Assembly (NCBI GenBank): GCA_035510355.1
Contig: DATKHF010000005.1
Location: 1-42,821 of the forward strand
Direction: 5' to 3'
Length of the DNA: 42,821 nt
Origin: DATKHF01 sp035510355
GTDB taxonomy: Bacteria > Patescibacteriota > Saccharimonadia > Saccharimonadales > UBA4665
Made by a program: the position numbers and the translations under genes. Within the stretch, counting starts at the first letter, position 1. Each line of letters opens with the position of its first letter. This document shows positions 33,155-42,384 of the stretch, piece by piece. Below the pieces are notes generated by a model. The model was not told the origin of the DNA and did not search any database. It was given only the letters and a program-made list of their open reading frames with translations.

Positions 33155-33244
33155 TGGCGGAGAGGACAGGATTCGAACCTGCGAGAGCCTTTCGACTCCA
33201 CACGCTTTCCAAGCGTGCGCCTTAAACCGCTCGGCCACCTCTCC
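33155..33244 (-). tRNA. tRNA-Ser (anticodon GGA)
   Basis: Acceptor GGAGAGG/CCTCTCC, D-arm GGCCGAGCGG, anticodon stem CACGC/GCGTG with loop TTGGAAA (anticodon GGA, reads UCC/UCU), a long variable arm, T-arm TTCGAAT, then G-CCA encoded. TATACT at 33277-33272 is a likely -10. Confidence 0.95.
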
Positions 33245-33337
33245 GTACAAATAAATCTGACTCTACGTTCAAGTATAACAAAAAATACTACAAAAACACC
33301 TTGCTGAAGATGCAAATAAAGGGCTACACTAGAATAA

Positions 33338-34234
33338 ATGCCCATAATCGAACTTCGTGACGTTAGTAAACTTTACGGCTTCGGCGATGCCACTACGCTG
33401 GCGCTCGACGAAGTTAATTTGAGTATTGATGAAGGCGAGTTTGTGGCGGTGATGGGCCCAAGCGGCAGCGGTAAGTCAACTCTTATGAATATTATCGGCC
33501 TGCTTGATCGGCCGACCTATGGCGTTTGTATGCTCAGTGGTCGAAATGTAGCTCGACTAAAACCAAACCAGCAAGCTAAAATTCGTCGCGATAAGATTGG
33601 CTTTATTTTTCAGTCATTTAATTTATTGCCGCGCTTAACGGTCATTGAAAATGTAGCACTTCCCCTGGCCTATAAAGGTATGACCTATGTGCGTCGGCTT
33701 AAAATGGCCAGTGCGATGCTGGATCGGTTGGGACTTACCGAACGTGAATACTATATGCCGCGTTATCTTAGTGGTGGCCAGACTCAAAGTATTGCAATTG
33801 CTCGGGCACTCATTAACAACCCACCAATTATTATTGCAGATGAACCAACCGGTAATCTCGATAGTGGTGATAGCCGATTAATCATGGAGTTACTAAGTGA
33901 GATACATAAGACGGGCACCAGTATTCTAATGGTAACGCACAATCCGGAACTGACTCGATATGCAACGCGTGTTGTGTATATGCATGACGGTGCGATTATC
34001 CACGACGAAAAGACTACGCTTGGACAAGTGGCCCCCACTGCTCGTAAAGTAATGTATCGTTTGCCAAATAAGACTGAGGAGGATGATCTTGCTGGTGTTT
34101 CGGTGCTCATGAAGGCTATCCCAGGCGCCGATACAACAAGCGTGCGTTCGACTAAATCAAAACGTGCCAAAAAAACAAATCGGACCAAAAAGTCTAAAGC
34201 CAAACTGCGTACGACACACAGGAGTAGTCGATGA
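33338..34234 (+). CDS. MacB-type ABC transporter ATP-binding protein with basic tail
   Basis: A 298-aa ATPase. Residues 1-~225 are a LolD/MacB-type NBD: Walker A GPSGSGKST, Q-loop FIFQSFNLL, signature YLSGGQTQSIAIARAL, Walker B IIIADEPTGNLD and switch His VTHNPE. The signature reads QTQS where QQQR is typical. The last ~45 residues are very Lys/Arg-rich, an extra tail beyond the usual ~230-aa NBD. TACACT ends 7 nt before the ATG, a leaderless pattern. The permease follows with a 4-nt ATGA overlap. Likely exports a peptide or lipid, or acts as a mechanotransmission pump. Confidence 0.93.
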   Translation: MPIIELRDVSKLYGFGDATTLALDEVNLSIDEGEFVAVMGPSGSGKSTLMNIIGLLDRPTYGVCMLSGRNVARLKPNQQAKIRRDKIGFIFQSFNLLPRLTVIENVALPLAYKGMTYVRRLKMASAMLDRLGLTEREYYMPRYLSGGQTQSIAIARALINNPPIIIADEPTGNLDSGDSRLIMELLSEIHKTGTSILMVTHNPELTRYATRVVYMHDGAIIHDEKTTLGQVAPTARKVMYRLPNKTEEDDLAGVSVLMKAIPGADTTSVRSTKSKRAKKTNRTKKSKAKLRTTHRSSR

Positions 34235-35448
34235 ATCCGTTCATACAGGGTGATATCAAGATGGCTCTTAACTCTTTGCGTAGTACGCGCTGGCGTAGCC
34301 TGCTAACAATGCTTGGCGTGGTAATTGGCGTGGCTTCTGTAGTTACTATTGTAAGCATCGGCGAAGGCATTAAACAGCAAGTAGTTGAACAAATTAATCA
34401 GTTAGGCAAAGATCTCATTATTGTGCGTCCAGGCGTTATTAATTCTAATAATGCTCTTAGTATAATTGGCGGTACGACCAATACCGGTACACTTGATCAG
34501 TCTGATCAGCAGACTATTCAAGCTGTGCCGAACGTTCAATATGCCGTACCACTGGGTGTTGTGCCTGGTGTCGTACAAACAGGCACCCAAAGCTTTCCAG
34601 ACGCTACAGTCATTGGTACAAACCAAAATATTCCACAAGTGCTTAATCAGACTTTTCAGTACGGCAATTCTTTCGACGATAGCCAGTCGATCAATACTGC
34701 TGTTCTCGGACAAAATATTGCGAATCAACTATTCCCCGGTGAAGTACCGCTTGGCAGGACGTTTACCTTTCATAGTCAGACGTTTATTGTGCGCGGTGAG
34801 CTGAACAGTTTTAATTCAGCACCGCTCTCACTAGATATTAATTTTAATAATGCGATTTTCATTCCTTATTCAGTGGCCAAGCAACTACAAAACGGCACTG
34901 CCCCACTCTATGAGGTTTTAGTGAAGCCCAATAATCCTAAGTTGACCGATAGTGTTGTTGATGCGATTAAAACAAAGTTGGCGGCTGCTCGCGGCGGCGA
35001 TCACAATTTTACTGTTTTGAAGCAAAACAATAGTTTAGCGGTTTCAGACACAATCCTTAATTTGCTGACTAACCTCATTAGTGGTATTGCTGCAGTATCA
35101 TTGTTGGTTGGCGGAATCGGTATTATGAATGTCATGCTTGTAGCAGTCACTGAACGTACTAGTGAGATCGGTGTGCGCAAGGCCATTGGTGCTACTAATC
35201 GTCAGATCCTCAACCAATTCTTAATTGAGGCGGTGGTGCTGAGCTTTGCTGGTGGGATACTCGGAGTAATACTGTCGCTCCTAATAAATGTGGCCTTACG
35301 GGTCTTTACTAATTTGCAACCGCTCATTCCGTGGCCGATCATGGTTTTGGCTGTAGGAGTTGCCTTAGTGGTTGGCGTAATATTCGGCATCATTCCTGCT
35401 ATCAAAGCGGCCCGTAAAGATCCGATTGATGCCCTGCGCTATCAATAG
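34231..35448 (+). CDS. MacB-type ABC permease (MacB_PCD/FtsX)
   Basis: A 405-aa permease with the MacB topology: N-terminal helix (~20-45, with LTMLGVVIGVASVVTIVSIGEG), a ~220-residue external MacB_PCD domain, and three C-terminal FtsX helices with GIGIMNVMLVAVTERTSEIGVRKAIGA, the coupling motif that contacts the NBD. It ends with IPAIKAARKDPIDALRYQ. It couples to the upstream ATPase by a 4-nt overlap. No periplasmic adaptor (MacA) is nearby, as usual in single-membrane bacteria. Confidence 0.94.
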   Translation: MNPFIQGDIKMALNSLRSTRWRSLLTMLGVVIGVASVVTIVSIGEGIKQQVVEQINQLGKDLIIVRPGVINSNNALSIIGGTTNTGTLDQSDQQTIQAVPNVQYAVPLGVVPGVVQTGTQSFPDATVIGTNQNIPQVLNQTFQYGNSFDDSQSINTAVLGQNIANQLFPGEVPLGRTFTFHSQTFIVRGELNSFNSAPLSLDINFNNAIFIPYSVAKQLQNGTAPLYEVLVKPNNPKLTDSVVDAIKTKLAAARGGDHNFTVLKQNNSLAVSDTILNLLTNLISGIAAVSLLVGGIGIMNVMLVAVTERTSEIGVRKAIGATNRQILNQFLIEAVVLSFAGGILGVILSLLINVALRVFTNLQPLIPWPIMVLAVGVALVVGVIFGIIPAIKAARKDPIDALRYQ

Positions 35449-35468
35449 AGTTATTGGCTGATTAACGC

Positions 35469-36083
35469 TTAGAAGTTGTGGCCGTAATAGTACCAGAAAT
35501 GTTTGAGAATAAGAGCAGCAATTACCAAAAACCACAGAATTAGAATATCTAAATGATGTCGGACGAGGAAACTCTGGAGTGGGAGCAGTTTAGGCGGTAG
35601 CTTAATGTGACCAGCCTGTAAATTGTACAGCGTGACATACCAGAAGGTAGTGATGGTCACGACCCACACGGCCATACAGTATGGGCAGAGAGCGTGAATG
35701 CGGTAGACGGTTTCGAAAAACAGCCAATGAATAAAACCAAGACCAAAAATTGTGCCGCCTTCTAGCCCGAGCCAAAACCAACGTTTAAATTTAGCACCAG
35801 CCAGTAATGTCATGCCAACCGTTACTAGTACTGGAAATACAACAAGTCCAATATATGGGTTTGGAAAATGAAACGCCTGAGCTTGAGTGGAACGGATGAC
35901 TGTGCCGCAGGCGATGATCGGGTTGAGATTACAGCTCGGTATATAGTTGGGGTTTTGGGCAATCTTATTATGGTCGTATGTTAGAACGGCTGCAGCAATA
36001 AGGCCGATGACTCCAGCAATAATTAAGATGTACGGCAAAACTTTAGTAAATGTTTTTTTCTTGGAGGTGTGCGCCTTTGGCAT
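35469..36083 (-). CDS. VKOR-family disulfide oxidoreductase
   Basis: A 204-aa membrane protein with about five helices. The four redox cysteines are present: Cys51 and Cys59 in the first external loop (SCNLNPIIACG) and the active-site CPYC at 133-136. It re-oxidises DsbA-like partners using quinone or another acceptor, so extracytoplasmic proteins can form disulfides. No fused thioredoxin domain. TATACT ends 8 nt before the ATG (36092-36097). It lies directly downstream of the MarP-like protease, which has a matching cysteine pair. Confidence 0.93.
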   Translation of the reverse strand: MPKAHTSKKKTFTKVLPYILIIAGVIGLIAAAVLTYDHNKIAQNPNYIPSCNLNPIIACGTVIRSTQAQAFHFPNPYIGLVVFPVLVTVGMTLLAGAKFKRWFWLGLEGGTIFGLGFIHWLFFETVYRIHALCPYCMAVWVVTITTFWYVTLYNLQAGHIKLPPKLLPLQSFLVRHHLDILILWFLVIAALILKHFWYYYGHNF

Positions 36084-36118
36084 ATGTGCTCAGTATAGCA
36101 AATCTTAATTAATTGATT

Positions 36119-37291
36119 CTACTCGGCGCAAGCGCCAGTAGAGACCGGTTGCTCGGCTTGCTCGGCTTGGTGTAATTCATTCATTGGCTGCTGCATGTTG
36201 AGAGCGTAGCCAACTTGATTATAAGCAGTTGATTCAGCAAAGACGATTCCGATGACTGTACCACCTCTTGTAATGAGGGGTCCGCCGGAGTTGCCGGGAA
36301 TAACATTGGCTTTGATCTCATAAATAGGCCGATTAGTGTTGCCTTGATCATAAATATTGCTACCTGTTGCAATAAAGGAATCGAGCACCGCCGCTGGTAC
36401 GGCACTAAAGTTTCCACCACCGGGATACCCGAGTACTGACGAGGCCGTGCCGTTACTGGCGGTACTCGTACTGACACTTAGCGGCTTGCCTGCCAAATTA
36501 TTCACTGACAGGACAGCAAAGTCAAGATTTGGATCGAACCATATTACTGTTGCGTGGTGCATACCATTCTTGTCCAGAACCTCGGGACTCGCTACGCCGG
36601 CAACTACATGAGCGTTGGTGGCAACTAGCCCAGGGGCTACAACGAAGCCAGAACCTTCAACAATGCCTCCGCAACCAGTTCCCTCAATCTTTACAACTGA
36701 AGGCGCGTCACTATCGATGGCGGCTGTTAGTGAGCCCAAGGTTGGTAAGGCAACATTGCGATTGACAGGCACAGGCTCGGTACCGTTAAAAACCTTCGGA
36801 AAACCATTTGGGGCAATGACATGACTGAGATCAGCGATTGCTCCTGGTGCTGGCGGTAGGTCTTTGTCCAGAAAGCCAACTATTGTTGAACTGCGAATCT
36901 CATTTTGTAAACCCGGAAATGGCAACGTAGTTAAAACGGCTGCCCCAAACCAGATTGCGATAAGTAATGTGCCAGCTCCAACTAATGAGCCCAGCACACT
37001 GTCAAAGTGGTCGAGATAGCGATGAGATAACTTTTTCTTTAGAAGGACGCCAACGTACTCACCTATACCCAAAAACAACAGCGCGAAGCTTAAGGTGAAA
37101 ATGAGAGTAAGCCATGACCGCGACGAAGGGCTATGCGCAAAGTGTACGATGTGCGGGCCGAGCCAAGCACCCAAGAATAGGCCACCAAAGAATCCAAGAG
37201 TTGAGCATATTTGACGCACAGAGCCGATTTGAGCGCCATGAACTAGCGTAGTAATAAGCAATAAGATAATAACGACATCAATTAGATTCAT
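36119..37291 (-). CDS. MarP-like membrane serine protease (CvpA + trypsin-like)
   Basis: A 390-aa protein: a CvpA-type membrane domain with four helices (~1-125), then a trypsin/DegP-like protease. Catalytic triad: His228 (TNAHVVAG), Asp258 (LDFAVL) and Ser335 (IPGNSGGPLI). Cys207 and Cys388 flank the protease at a spacing equal to the MarP disulfide as I recall it from Mycobacterium (Cys214-Cys395). No PDZ domain. MarP there protects against acid and oxidative stress by processing wall hydrolases. GGGGAG lies 9 nt before the ATG. Confidence 0.92.
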   Translation of the reverse strand: MNLIDVVIILLLITTLVHGAQIGSVRQICSTLGFFGGLFLGAWLGPHIVHFAHSPSSRSWLTLIFTLSFALLFLGIGEYVGVLLKKKLSHRYLDHFDSVLGSLVGAGTLLIAIWFGAAVLTTLPFPGLQNEIRSSTIVGFLDKDLPPAPGAIADLSHVIAPNGFPKVFNGTEPVPVNRNVALPTLGSLTAAIDSDAPSVVKIEGTGCGGIVEGSGFVVAPGLVATNAHVVAGVASPEVLDKNGMHHATVIWFDPNLDFAVLSVNNLAGKPLSVSTSTASNGTASSVLGYPGGGNFSAVPAAVLDSFIATGSNIYDQGNTNRPIYEIKANVIPGNSGGPLITRGGTVIGIVFAESTAYNQVGYALNMQQPMNELHQAEQAEQPVSTGACAE

Positions 37292-37346
37292 AGCCGCAAC
37301 TCCCCAGGTTTATATGATCTCATTGTAACAAACCGAACTACTATTC

Positions 37347-38300
37347 CTACTCGCCTAAGCGGATCTTTTTTGTATATTCTAGCTGGTCTTCAATTAGGCT
37401 ACGGTTAATGCGAATCAAATCAGCAATAATTCCAAGAGCAAACCCAAGAAGAGCAGCAATCAATAGGACTGCTCCCATAATTAACGACTGCAGGTGGTGA
37501 ACGCCGGTGCCGTGCCGGATATCTAGAAAGAAAAAATAGAAGAACCGTATGAATGGTATAAGACCAGTGATCAATAATACCGTGCCTGCGGTTATAAATA
37601 CCATGTTTGGGCGATACATAACGTAAGCCCGAATAATTGCAGCTGCTGATTTTGCTACGTGTTCACCGGTGGATTTAAAAAGCCGCGATTCACGAGTTTT
37701 CGGATTAGTGTTTACTGGGATACTAGTGATAGCCAAGCGCTTATTACCAGCTTGGATAATAGTCTCCATACAATAGCTAAAGCGAGTAATTGTATTTAGT
37801 TTGATGAGCGATCCACGGCTATAGGCTCGGAAGCCGCTGGCTGCATCTGGCAGGTTGGTTCCGGCTGCGATATTCACAATCTTACTGCCAATTTTTTGTA
37901 ACCATTTTTTGAATGGTGAAAAATGTTCAATGGTATGAGTTTGACGGTCGGCTACTACAATGTCTGCATTACCGGCAATTATTGGCTGTACTAATTCAGC
38001 AATCTTTTCCTGAGGATATTGATTGTCGCCATCAGTATTAACGACAATGTCGGCGCCTAGTTCAAGCGCGCGCATGGCGCCATCGTGGAAGGATTGCCCG
38101 AGGCCCTGATTTCGGGTGTGATGAACAAAATGTTTGACACCGTGGGCCTTGGCTACTGCAACAGTTTTATCGGTTGACCCATCGTCAATGATTAGAATTT
38201 CTATACTATCAACATTGGGAATTTTCTTCGGAATGCTTGAGAGGACCAACGGCAATGTAGCCTCTTCGTTGAGGCACGGTATTTGGACGATAACTTTCAA
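37347..38300 (-). CDS. GT2-family glycosyltransferase (dolichyl/polyprenyl-phosphate type)
   Basis: A 317-aa enzyme with a GT-A domain: VQIPCLNEEATLPLVL, IDDGSTDKT, a DxD-type motif in NTDGDNQYP, and the acceptor region YSRGSLIKLN. Two C-terminal membrane helices follow (~230-255 and ~270-300). This is the layout of undecaprenyl-phosphate sugar transferases (DPM1-like), which supply a lipid-linked sugar to GT-C enzymes such as the one at 39083. It starts with TTG at 38300, supported by GGGAG about 7 nt upstream. Confidence 0.9.
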   Translation of the reverse strand: MKVIVQIPCLNEEATLPLVLSSIPKKIPNVDSIEILIIDDGSTDKTVAVAKAHGVKHFVHHTRNQGLGQSFHDGAMRALELGADIVVNTDGDNQYPQEKIAELVQPIIAGNADIVVADRQTHTIEHFSPFKKWLQKIGSKIVNIAAGTNLPDAASGFRAYSRGSLIKLNTITRFSYCMETIIQAGNKRLAITSIPVNTNPKTRESRLFKSTGEHVAKSAAAIIRAYVMYRPNMVFITAGTVLLITGLIPFIRFFYFFFLDIRHGTGVHHLQSLIMGAVLLIAALLGFALGIIADLIRINRSLIEDQLEYTKKIRLGE

Positions 38301-38415
38301 CTATATCTCCCTGACTGTAATAATACTTATAGTATACCTCACCTGTACTGAAGATTGTCCAGAGATGAGAATGGTCTCTGGAGCTCGAACTAACCCCGAT
38401 TTTATGCTGTTTAAT

Positions 38416-38910
38416 CTATGAGGGCGTGTCACTTTCAGCCTCCACGCGATGCAGTTCTCGCTGCTTTTGCCATTCTAGCCATGTCAGTACCATAACAAAA
38501 ACATCAAAGATACTTAGGAGGACCATGCCAATCGAGTGTTTTTGTACGATATCGATTACCTGGTAGATTAAAAAGCCAAATAACACAATGAGCAACACTG
38601 GATAGGCCCAGTACTTATTTCGTAGTACATTAATAATAACGAATAGTTTAATTGCGCCATGTGCTAGTAAGTAAATCGCAGCGAATAATGTTGAGCTGGT
38701 AGTAAAATTATGGGCACTATGAATGAGTAATGTGGCAATAAAGTCGCGAGGATTTTCAGCTAACTCACTTCTGGTTAACCAATCAACGAAATGTTGAATA
38801 TCGTGCGGTGAGACAAACAATAAAAAAATCCCGCCAATAACTTCGGCCGCTGCGTCTAGACCTTTCAGGATAATGCTGATACGAAAAATCTCATCAAACC
38901 GAGTATGCAT
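38416..38910 (-). CDS. DUF2127-family membrane protein
   Basis: A 164-aa protein with four hydrophobic helices. The start FDEIFRISIILKGLDAAAEVIGG and the loop HSAHNFTTSSTLFAAIYLLAHGAIKL resemble DUF2127 proteins. Function is unknown. TACAGT ends 7 nt before the ATG (38918-38923), a leaderless pattern. It is in the glycosyltransferase neighbourhood, but no motif ties it to sugar chemistry. Confidence 0.72.
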   Translation of the reverse strand: MHTRFDEIFRISIILKGLDAAAEVIGGIFLLFVSPHDIQHFVDWLTRSELAENPRDFIATLLIHSAHNFTTSSTLFAAIYLLAHGAIKLFVIINVLRNKYWAYPVLLIVLFGFLIYQVIDIVQKHSIGMVLLSIFDVFVMVLTWLEWQKQRELHRVEAESDTPS

Positions 38911-39082
38911 AGTTTTTACTGTATCATGTTTTTAAGGGTCTTAGATGGTTCGGTTAACTGTTCACGCAAGTGGTATAATAGTCCGCAAGAGTGGCTGGAG
39001 CCTTTACCCTGTCAATCTTTTTTGGTTAACTTCATGTTGTCTTCAGGCAGCGTTCACTATAATGCCGTTTAGACAAGTCCGT

Positions 39083-40621
39083 ATGAAACATAGTAAAACT
39101 CACCAAGCGATTAGGATCTTAGGGTCATCTGGTTTTTTCTGGTTTACTCTTGTTTTTTTTGTACTCCAAGCGCTGTGGTTGGTCTTTTCGGCTGTCTATC
39201 CAATGGCTTTTGACGAAAATTTTCACTTCGGTATTATAAAAATCTACTCTCACCATGTATTACCGTTTCTTACTCAACAGCCAGCAGGCGCTAATCCTTA
39301 TGGTCCGGTTGTGCATGACCCGTCATATTTTTATCAGTACTTAATGAGTTTTCCGTACCGAATAATTGCACTTTTCACTAAAGACCAAACAATCCAAATT
39401 ATTTTTCTAAGAATCATCAATGTTGCGTTATTTGCTGCTGCATTAGTGGTTTTTAGAAAAGTTCTGCTACGGGCAAAAGTCTCATCAGCTCTCACGAATG
39501 TTTCGATCCTACTGTTTATTCTTATACCGGTCGTGCCACTTCTGGCAGCTGAAATAAATTATGACAACCTGGTTATTTTGTTTGTCGCTTGGAATTGTCT
39601 AGTCATGGAGCGAATTGTTACGGGTATCCAGACCAAGCGCATACCCTTAAAAGAATTAGCCTTATTACTTGTCCTCGGTTTACTGGGTAGTATTGTTAAG
39701 TATGCATTTTTACCGATCTTTGCGGCTAGTGTGTTGATTGTTCTGGTGTTGCTATGGTGGACATTTCGCGGCCGGAGCCGCTCATCAGCCCAAAGCTTTT
39801 GGAAGACATTAATTAAGAGCTATCGACAATTTAGTCGGCTAACTCGGATCGCAATCCTTGGAGCGGTAGTTATTAGTTTGGGTTTGTTCTCGCAGCGCTA
39901 TGTAGTTAATTTAGCTTCATACAAAAGCGCCATTCCTAGATGCGACAAAGTCCTCAGTACCGATGCTTGTATGTCTTATGGACCATTTGCTCGCAACTAC
40001 GTTGATGCGGAGTATAAGAATCATGATTTCAAAATTCAGCCACTGCATTATATCAGTGCATGGTTCTATGGCACCTGGTTTCGTCTGTTTTTTGCAATTA
40101 ATGGTGACGTTGTAACTCCAGCAACGGCCACCTACGAGACGATATCGCCTCTGCCCTTACCGAGCATACCGGCAATTGTCATTGTCAGTGGGGGCTTACT
40201 CACGGTGATACTATTATGGCGAAAATTATTCCGTAATGACTGGATATTGATATTTTTTGCAACTTTGGAGCTGTTCTATATAGCGGCACTCTTTATTGAT
40301 GACTATATTGGCTATATATATACAGGACAACCCGTGGCCATCAATGGTCGCTACTTAATTCCGGCACTGCTTCCAGGTATTGCCATTATGGCCCGGGCGC
40401 TACAATTAGCCCTTAAGCGTTGGCCACGGTTGAAGCTAAGCTTGGCTGGTGTGGCTATCGTTTTGTTTTTACAGGGGGGTGGTATATTGCCATTCATGTT
40501 GTCGAGCAATCACAACTGGTTCTGGCCAAATCATACAGTAGTATCGGTCAATAAAACTGCTAAAGATGTAGCAGAAAAAATCGTATTTTTTGATCAACCG
40601 CTAAGGATTAATTCTCCCTAA
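39083..40621 (+). CDS. GT-C type membrane glycosyltransferase
   Basis: A 512-aa protein with about ten membrane helices. The first external loop has AFDENFHFG, the Asp/Glu motif that serves as catalytic base in GT-C (GT39/GT83-like) enzymes using polyprenyl-phosphate sugars. An external C-terminal loop includes GYIYTGQPVAINGRYLIPAL. I start at ATG 39083 (MKHSKTHQ), not at an in-frame ATG at 38945, because a TATAAT at 39055-39060 lies between them and the first 46 residues look non-coding. Pairs logically with the GT2 at 37347. The stop overlaps the convergent sulfurylase gene by 4 nt. Confidence 0.8.
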   Translation: MKHSKTHQAIRILGSSGFFWFTLVFFVLQALWLVFSAVYPMAFDENFHFGIIKIYSHHVLPFLTQQPAGANPYGPVVHDPSYFYQYLMSFPYRIIALFTKDQTIQIIFLRIINVALFAAALVVFRKVLLRAKVSSALTNVSILLFILIPVVPLLAAEINYDNLVILFVAWNCLVMERIVTGIQTKRIPLKELALLLVLGLLGSIVKYAFLPIFAASVLIVLVLLWWTFRGRSRSSAQSFWKTLIKSYRQFSRLTRIAILGAVVISLGLFSQRYVVNLASYKSAIPRCDKVLSTDACMSYGPFARNYVDAEYKNHDFKIQPLHYISAWFYGTWFRLFFAINGDVVTPATATYETISPLPLPSIPAIVIVSGGLLTVILLWRKLFRNDWILIFFATLELFYIAALFIDDYIGYIYTGQPVAINGRYLIPALLPGIAIMARALQLALKRWPRLKLSLAGVAIVLFLQGGGILPFMLSSNHNWFWPNHTVVSVNKTAKDVAEKIVFFDQPLRINSP

Positions 40622-42345
40622 CTAGGTCGGGCAATGTAGCCTTCGTGCTCAAGATGCAAAATGATTTGTTGGGCGAGCTGGTCAGGACTTAATTTTTCAG
40701 TATCGAGGGCAACATCAGCGTCAGTTGGTTTTTCGTACGGATCAGAAATACCCGTGAATTCTTTAAGCTCACCACTACGAGCTTTTTGATACAGACCTTT
40801 ACGGTCTCGATCTTCGCAAACTGCGAGAGGGGTATTAACATAGGCTAAAATAAAACCTCCGCCCTGTTCTTCAATAACTTGACGAACAGCTTGACGAGTT
40901 TTCTCATATGGAGCAATGGGCGCACAGATAGCGATACCACCATGTTTAGCGATTTCAGATGCCACGAAACCAATACGGGTAATATTAATGTCTCGATCTT
41001 TTTTTGAGAAACCTAATTCTGATGACAGGTTCTTGCGAACAATATCACCGTCAAGTATTGTTACGCGGCGACCGCCGAGCTCTAATAGCTTAATTGCTAG
41101 CGCATTAGCGATTGTCGATTTTCCTGAACCGCTGAGGCCGGTAAAGAAGACGCAAAAACCCTGTTTGCTACTCGGTGGCTGTGATTGATATAATTCGGCA
41201 GCAACTTCAGGATAGGTAAACCAGGCAGGAAGCGGTCGTCCGTCACGAAGTCGTTCGCGCTGTTCAGTGCCAGAAATATTAGCTTGCTCGACTCCGTCAG
41301 GGACCTCATCGACAGGCATGTATTCATCACGTGAGGGTACGAAAACCATCATTTTGAATGGCACTACTTCTATGCCAATTTCCTCTGCATATTTTTCAAC
41401 CATTTCTTGAGACTCATACGGACCATAGAAGTCATTGCCTTGACTATCTTTGCCTGGGCCGGCATGGTCGCGGCCGACAATAAAATGAGTCACTCCGTAA
41501 TTCTTCCGGATAATGGCGTGCCACAGAGCTTCGCGGGGTCCCCCCATGCGCATAGCCAATGGCAGAAGTGAGATCATCGTGGTACTAGCCGGAAATTTCT
41601 TTTGGAGTGCTTTATAGGCACGCACGCGCGTGAAATGGTCAATATCACCTGGTTTGGTCATACCAACCACTGGTTGGATCAGTAGATTGGCACTTGTCTC
41701 TTTAGCGGCTCGTGTGGTTAGCTCAACATGAGCTCGGTGCATAGGGTTACGAGTTTGGAACGCCACAATGTCTGTCCAGCCACGATCAGCGAATTCTTTG
41801 CGTAGCTCACGTGGTGTATGGCGCATTTCATTGAAATCATAGTGGGTTGGTGACTGCAGGCCTTCGAGTTGACCGCTAATATAGTATGGCTGTGTAGACT
41901 GGTTAAGGTATGCAACTCCCGGGTGGGCTAGATCGTTTGTTCCAAGAACCGCAAGCGCCTCAGCGTCGAGTTTGGGCTTATAGATTTCACTAAGTGTTAA
42001 CACGCCCAACATAACACCTTCGGGATCACGTAAAGCCAGCTGACTGCCTTTTTTGAGCTGTTTAGCTAGATCGTTTGAAATATCTAGGGTGATTGGCATG
42101 GGCCATAGTGTGCCGTCTTGAAGACGCATATTTTTGAGTACATTTTTATAATCAGCCTCATTCATAAAAGTAGTAAGTGGCGAGAAGCCACCACTTAGCA
42201 AAAGTTCTAAATCACATAATTGACGTTGTGTAAGATCAAGACTTGGCCAGGTAGCCGATTTTTTTTTAAGTTCGGCTGCCCGTTTTTTATCAACTATTAA
42301 ATTAACGAGCGTGCCACCGTACGGGCGTTGGGGATGCTGAGACAT
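40618..42345 (-). CDS. Bifunctional ATP sulfurylase-APS kinase (sat-cysC fusion)
   Basis: A 575-aa fusion that makes PAPS from sulfate and two ATP. Residues ~1-385 are ATP sulfurylase: FQTRNPMHRAH at ~196-206 and GRDHAGPG at ~291-298 are its nucleotide motifs. Residues ~395-575 are APS kinase: P-loop GLSGSGKST (403-411), LDGDIVRKNLS (431-441) and GFSKKDRDINI. All catalytic motifs of both halves are present, so it should be active. A perfect AGGAGG SD lies 6 nt before the ATG. It is divergent from cysQ. No reductase, transporter or sulfotransferase gene is in view. Confidence 0.95.
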   Translation of the reverse strand: MSQHPQRPYGGTLVNLIVDKKRAAELKKKSATWPSLDLTQRQLCDLELLLSGGFSPLTTFMNEADYKNVLKNMRLQDGTLWPMPITLDISNDLAKQLKKGSQLALRDPEGVMLGVLTLSEIYKPKLDAEALAVLGTNDLAHPGVAYLNQSTQPYYISGQLEGLQSPTHYDFNEMRHTPRELRKEFADRGWTDIVAFQTRNPMHRAHVELTTRAAKETSANLLIQPVVGMTKPGDIDHFTRVRAYKALQKKFPASTTMISLLPLAMRMGGPREALWHAIIRKNYGVTHFIVGRDHAGPGKDSQGNDFYGPYESQEMVEKYAEEIGIEVVPFKMMVFVPSRDEYMPVDEVPDGVEQANISGTEQRERLRDGRPLPAWFTYPEVAAELYQSQPPSSKQGFCVFFTGLSGSGKSTIANALAIKLLELGGRRVTILDGDIVRKNLSSELGFSKKDRDINITRIGFVASEIAKHGGIAICAPIAPYEKTRQAVRQVIEEQGGGFILAYVNTPLAVCEDRDRKGLYQKARSGELKEFTGISDPYEKPTDADVALDTEKLSPDQLAQQIILHLEHEGYIARPS

Positions 42346-42371
42346 ATTCCTCCTAATAGGGAGCCTTAGGT

Positions 42372-42377
42372 TATACT
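42372..42377 (+). promoter_or_regulatory. cysQ -10 box in a leaderless arrangement
   Basis: TATACT ends 7 nt before the cysQ ATG (42385). It overlaps a TATAAC (42375-42370, minus strand) that could be the -10 of the divergent sulfurylase gene. Confidence 0.55.
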
Positions 42378-42384
42378 TTTATAT

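Noticed and set aside
33115..33345. Minus-strand ORF across the tRNA-Ser locus
   Set aside because: It lies over the tRNA-Ser gene and has no independent coding evidence.
38945..39082. N-terminal 46-residue extension of the GT-C glycosyltransferase
   Set aside because: A TATAAT at 39055-39060 lies inside it and no start signal supports ATG 38945; ATG 39083 gives a natural protein start.
41097..41330. Minus-strand frame inside the sulfurylase-kinase gene
   Set aside because: Out-of-frame shadow of a well-conserved coding region.
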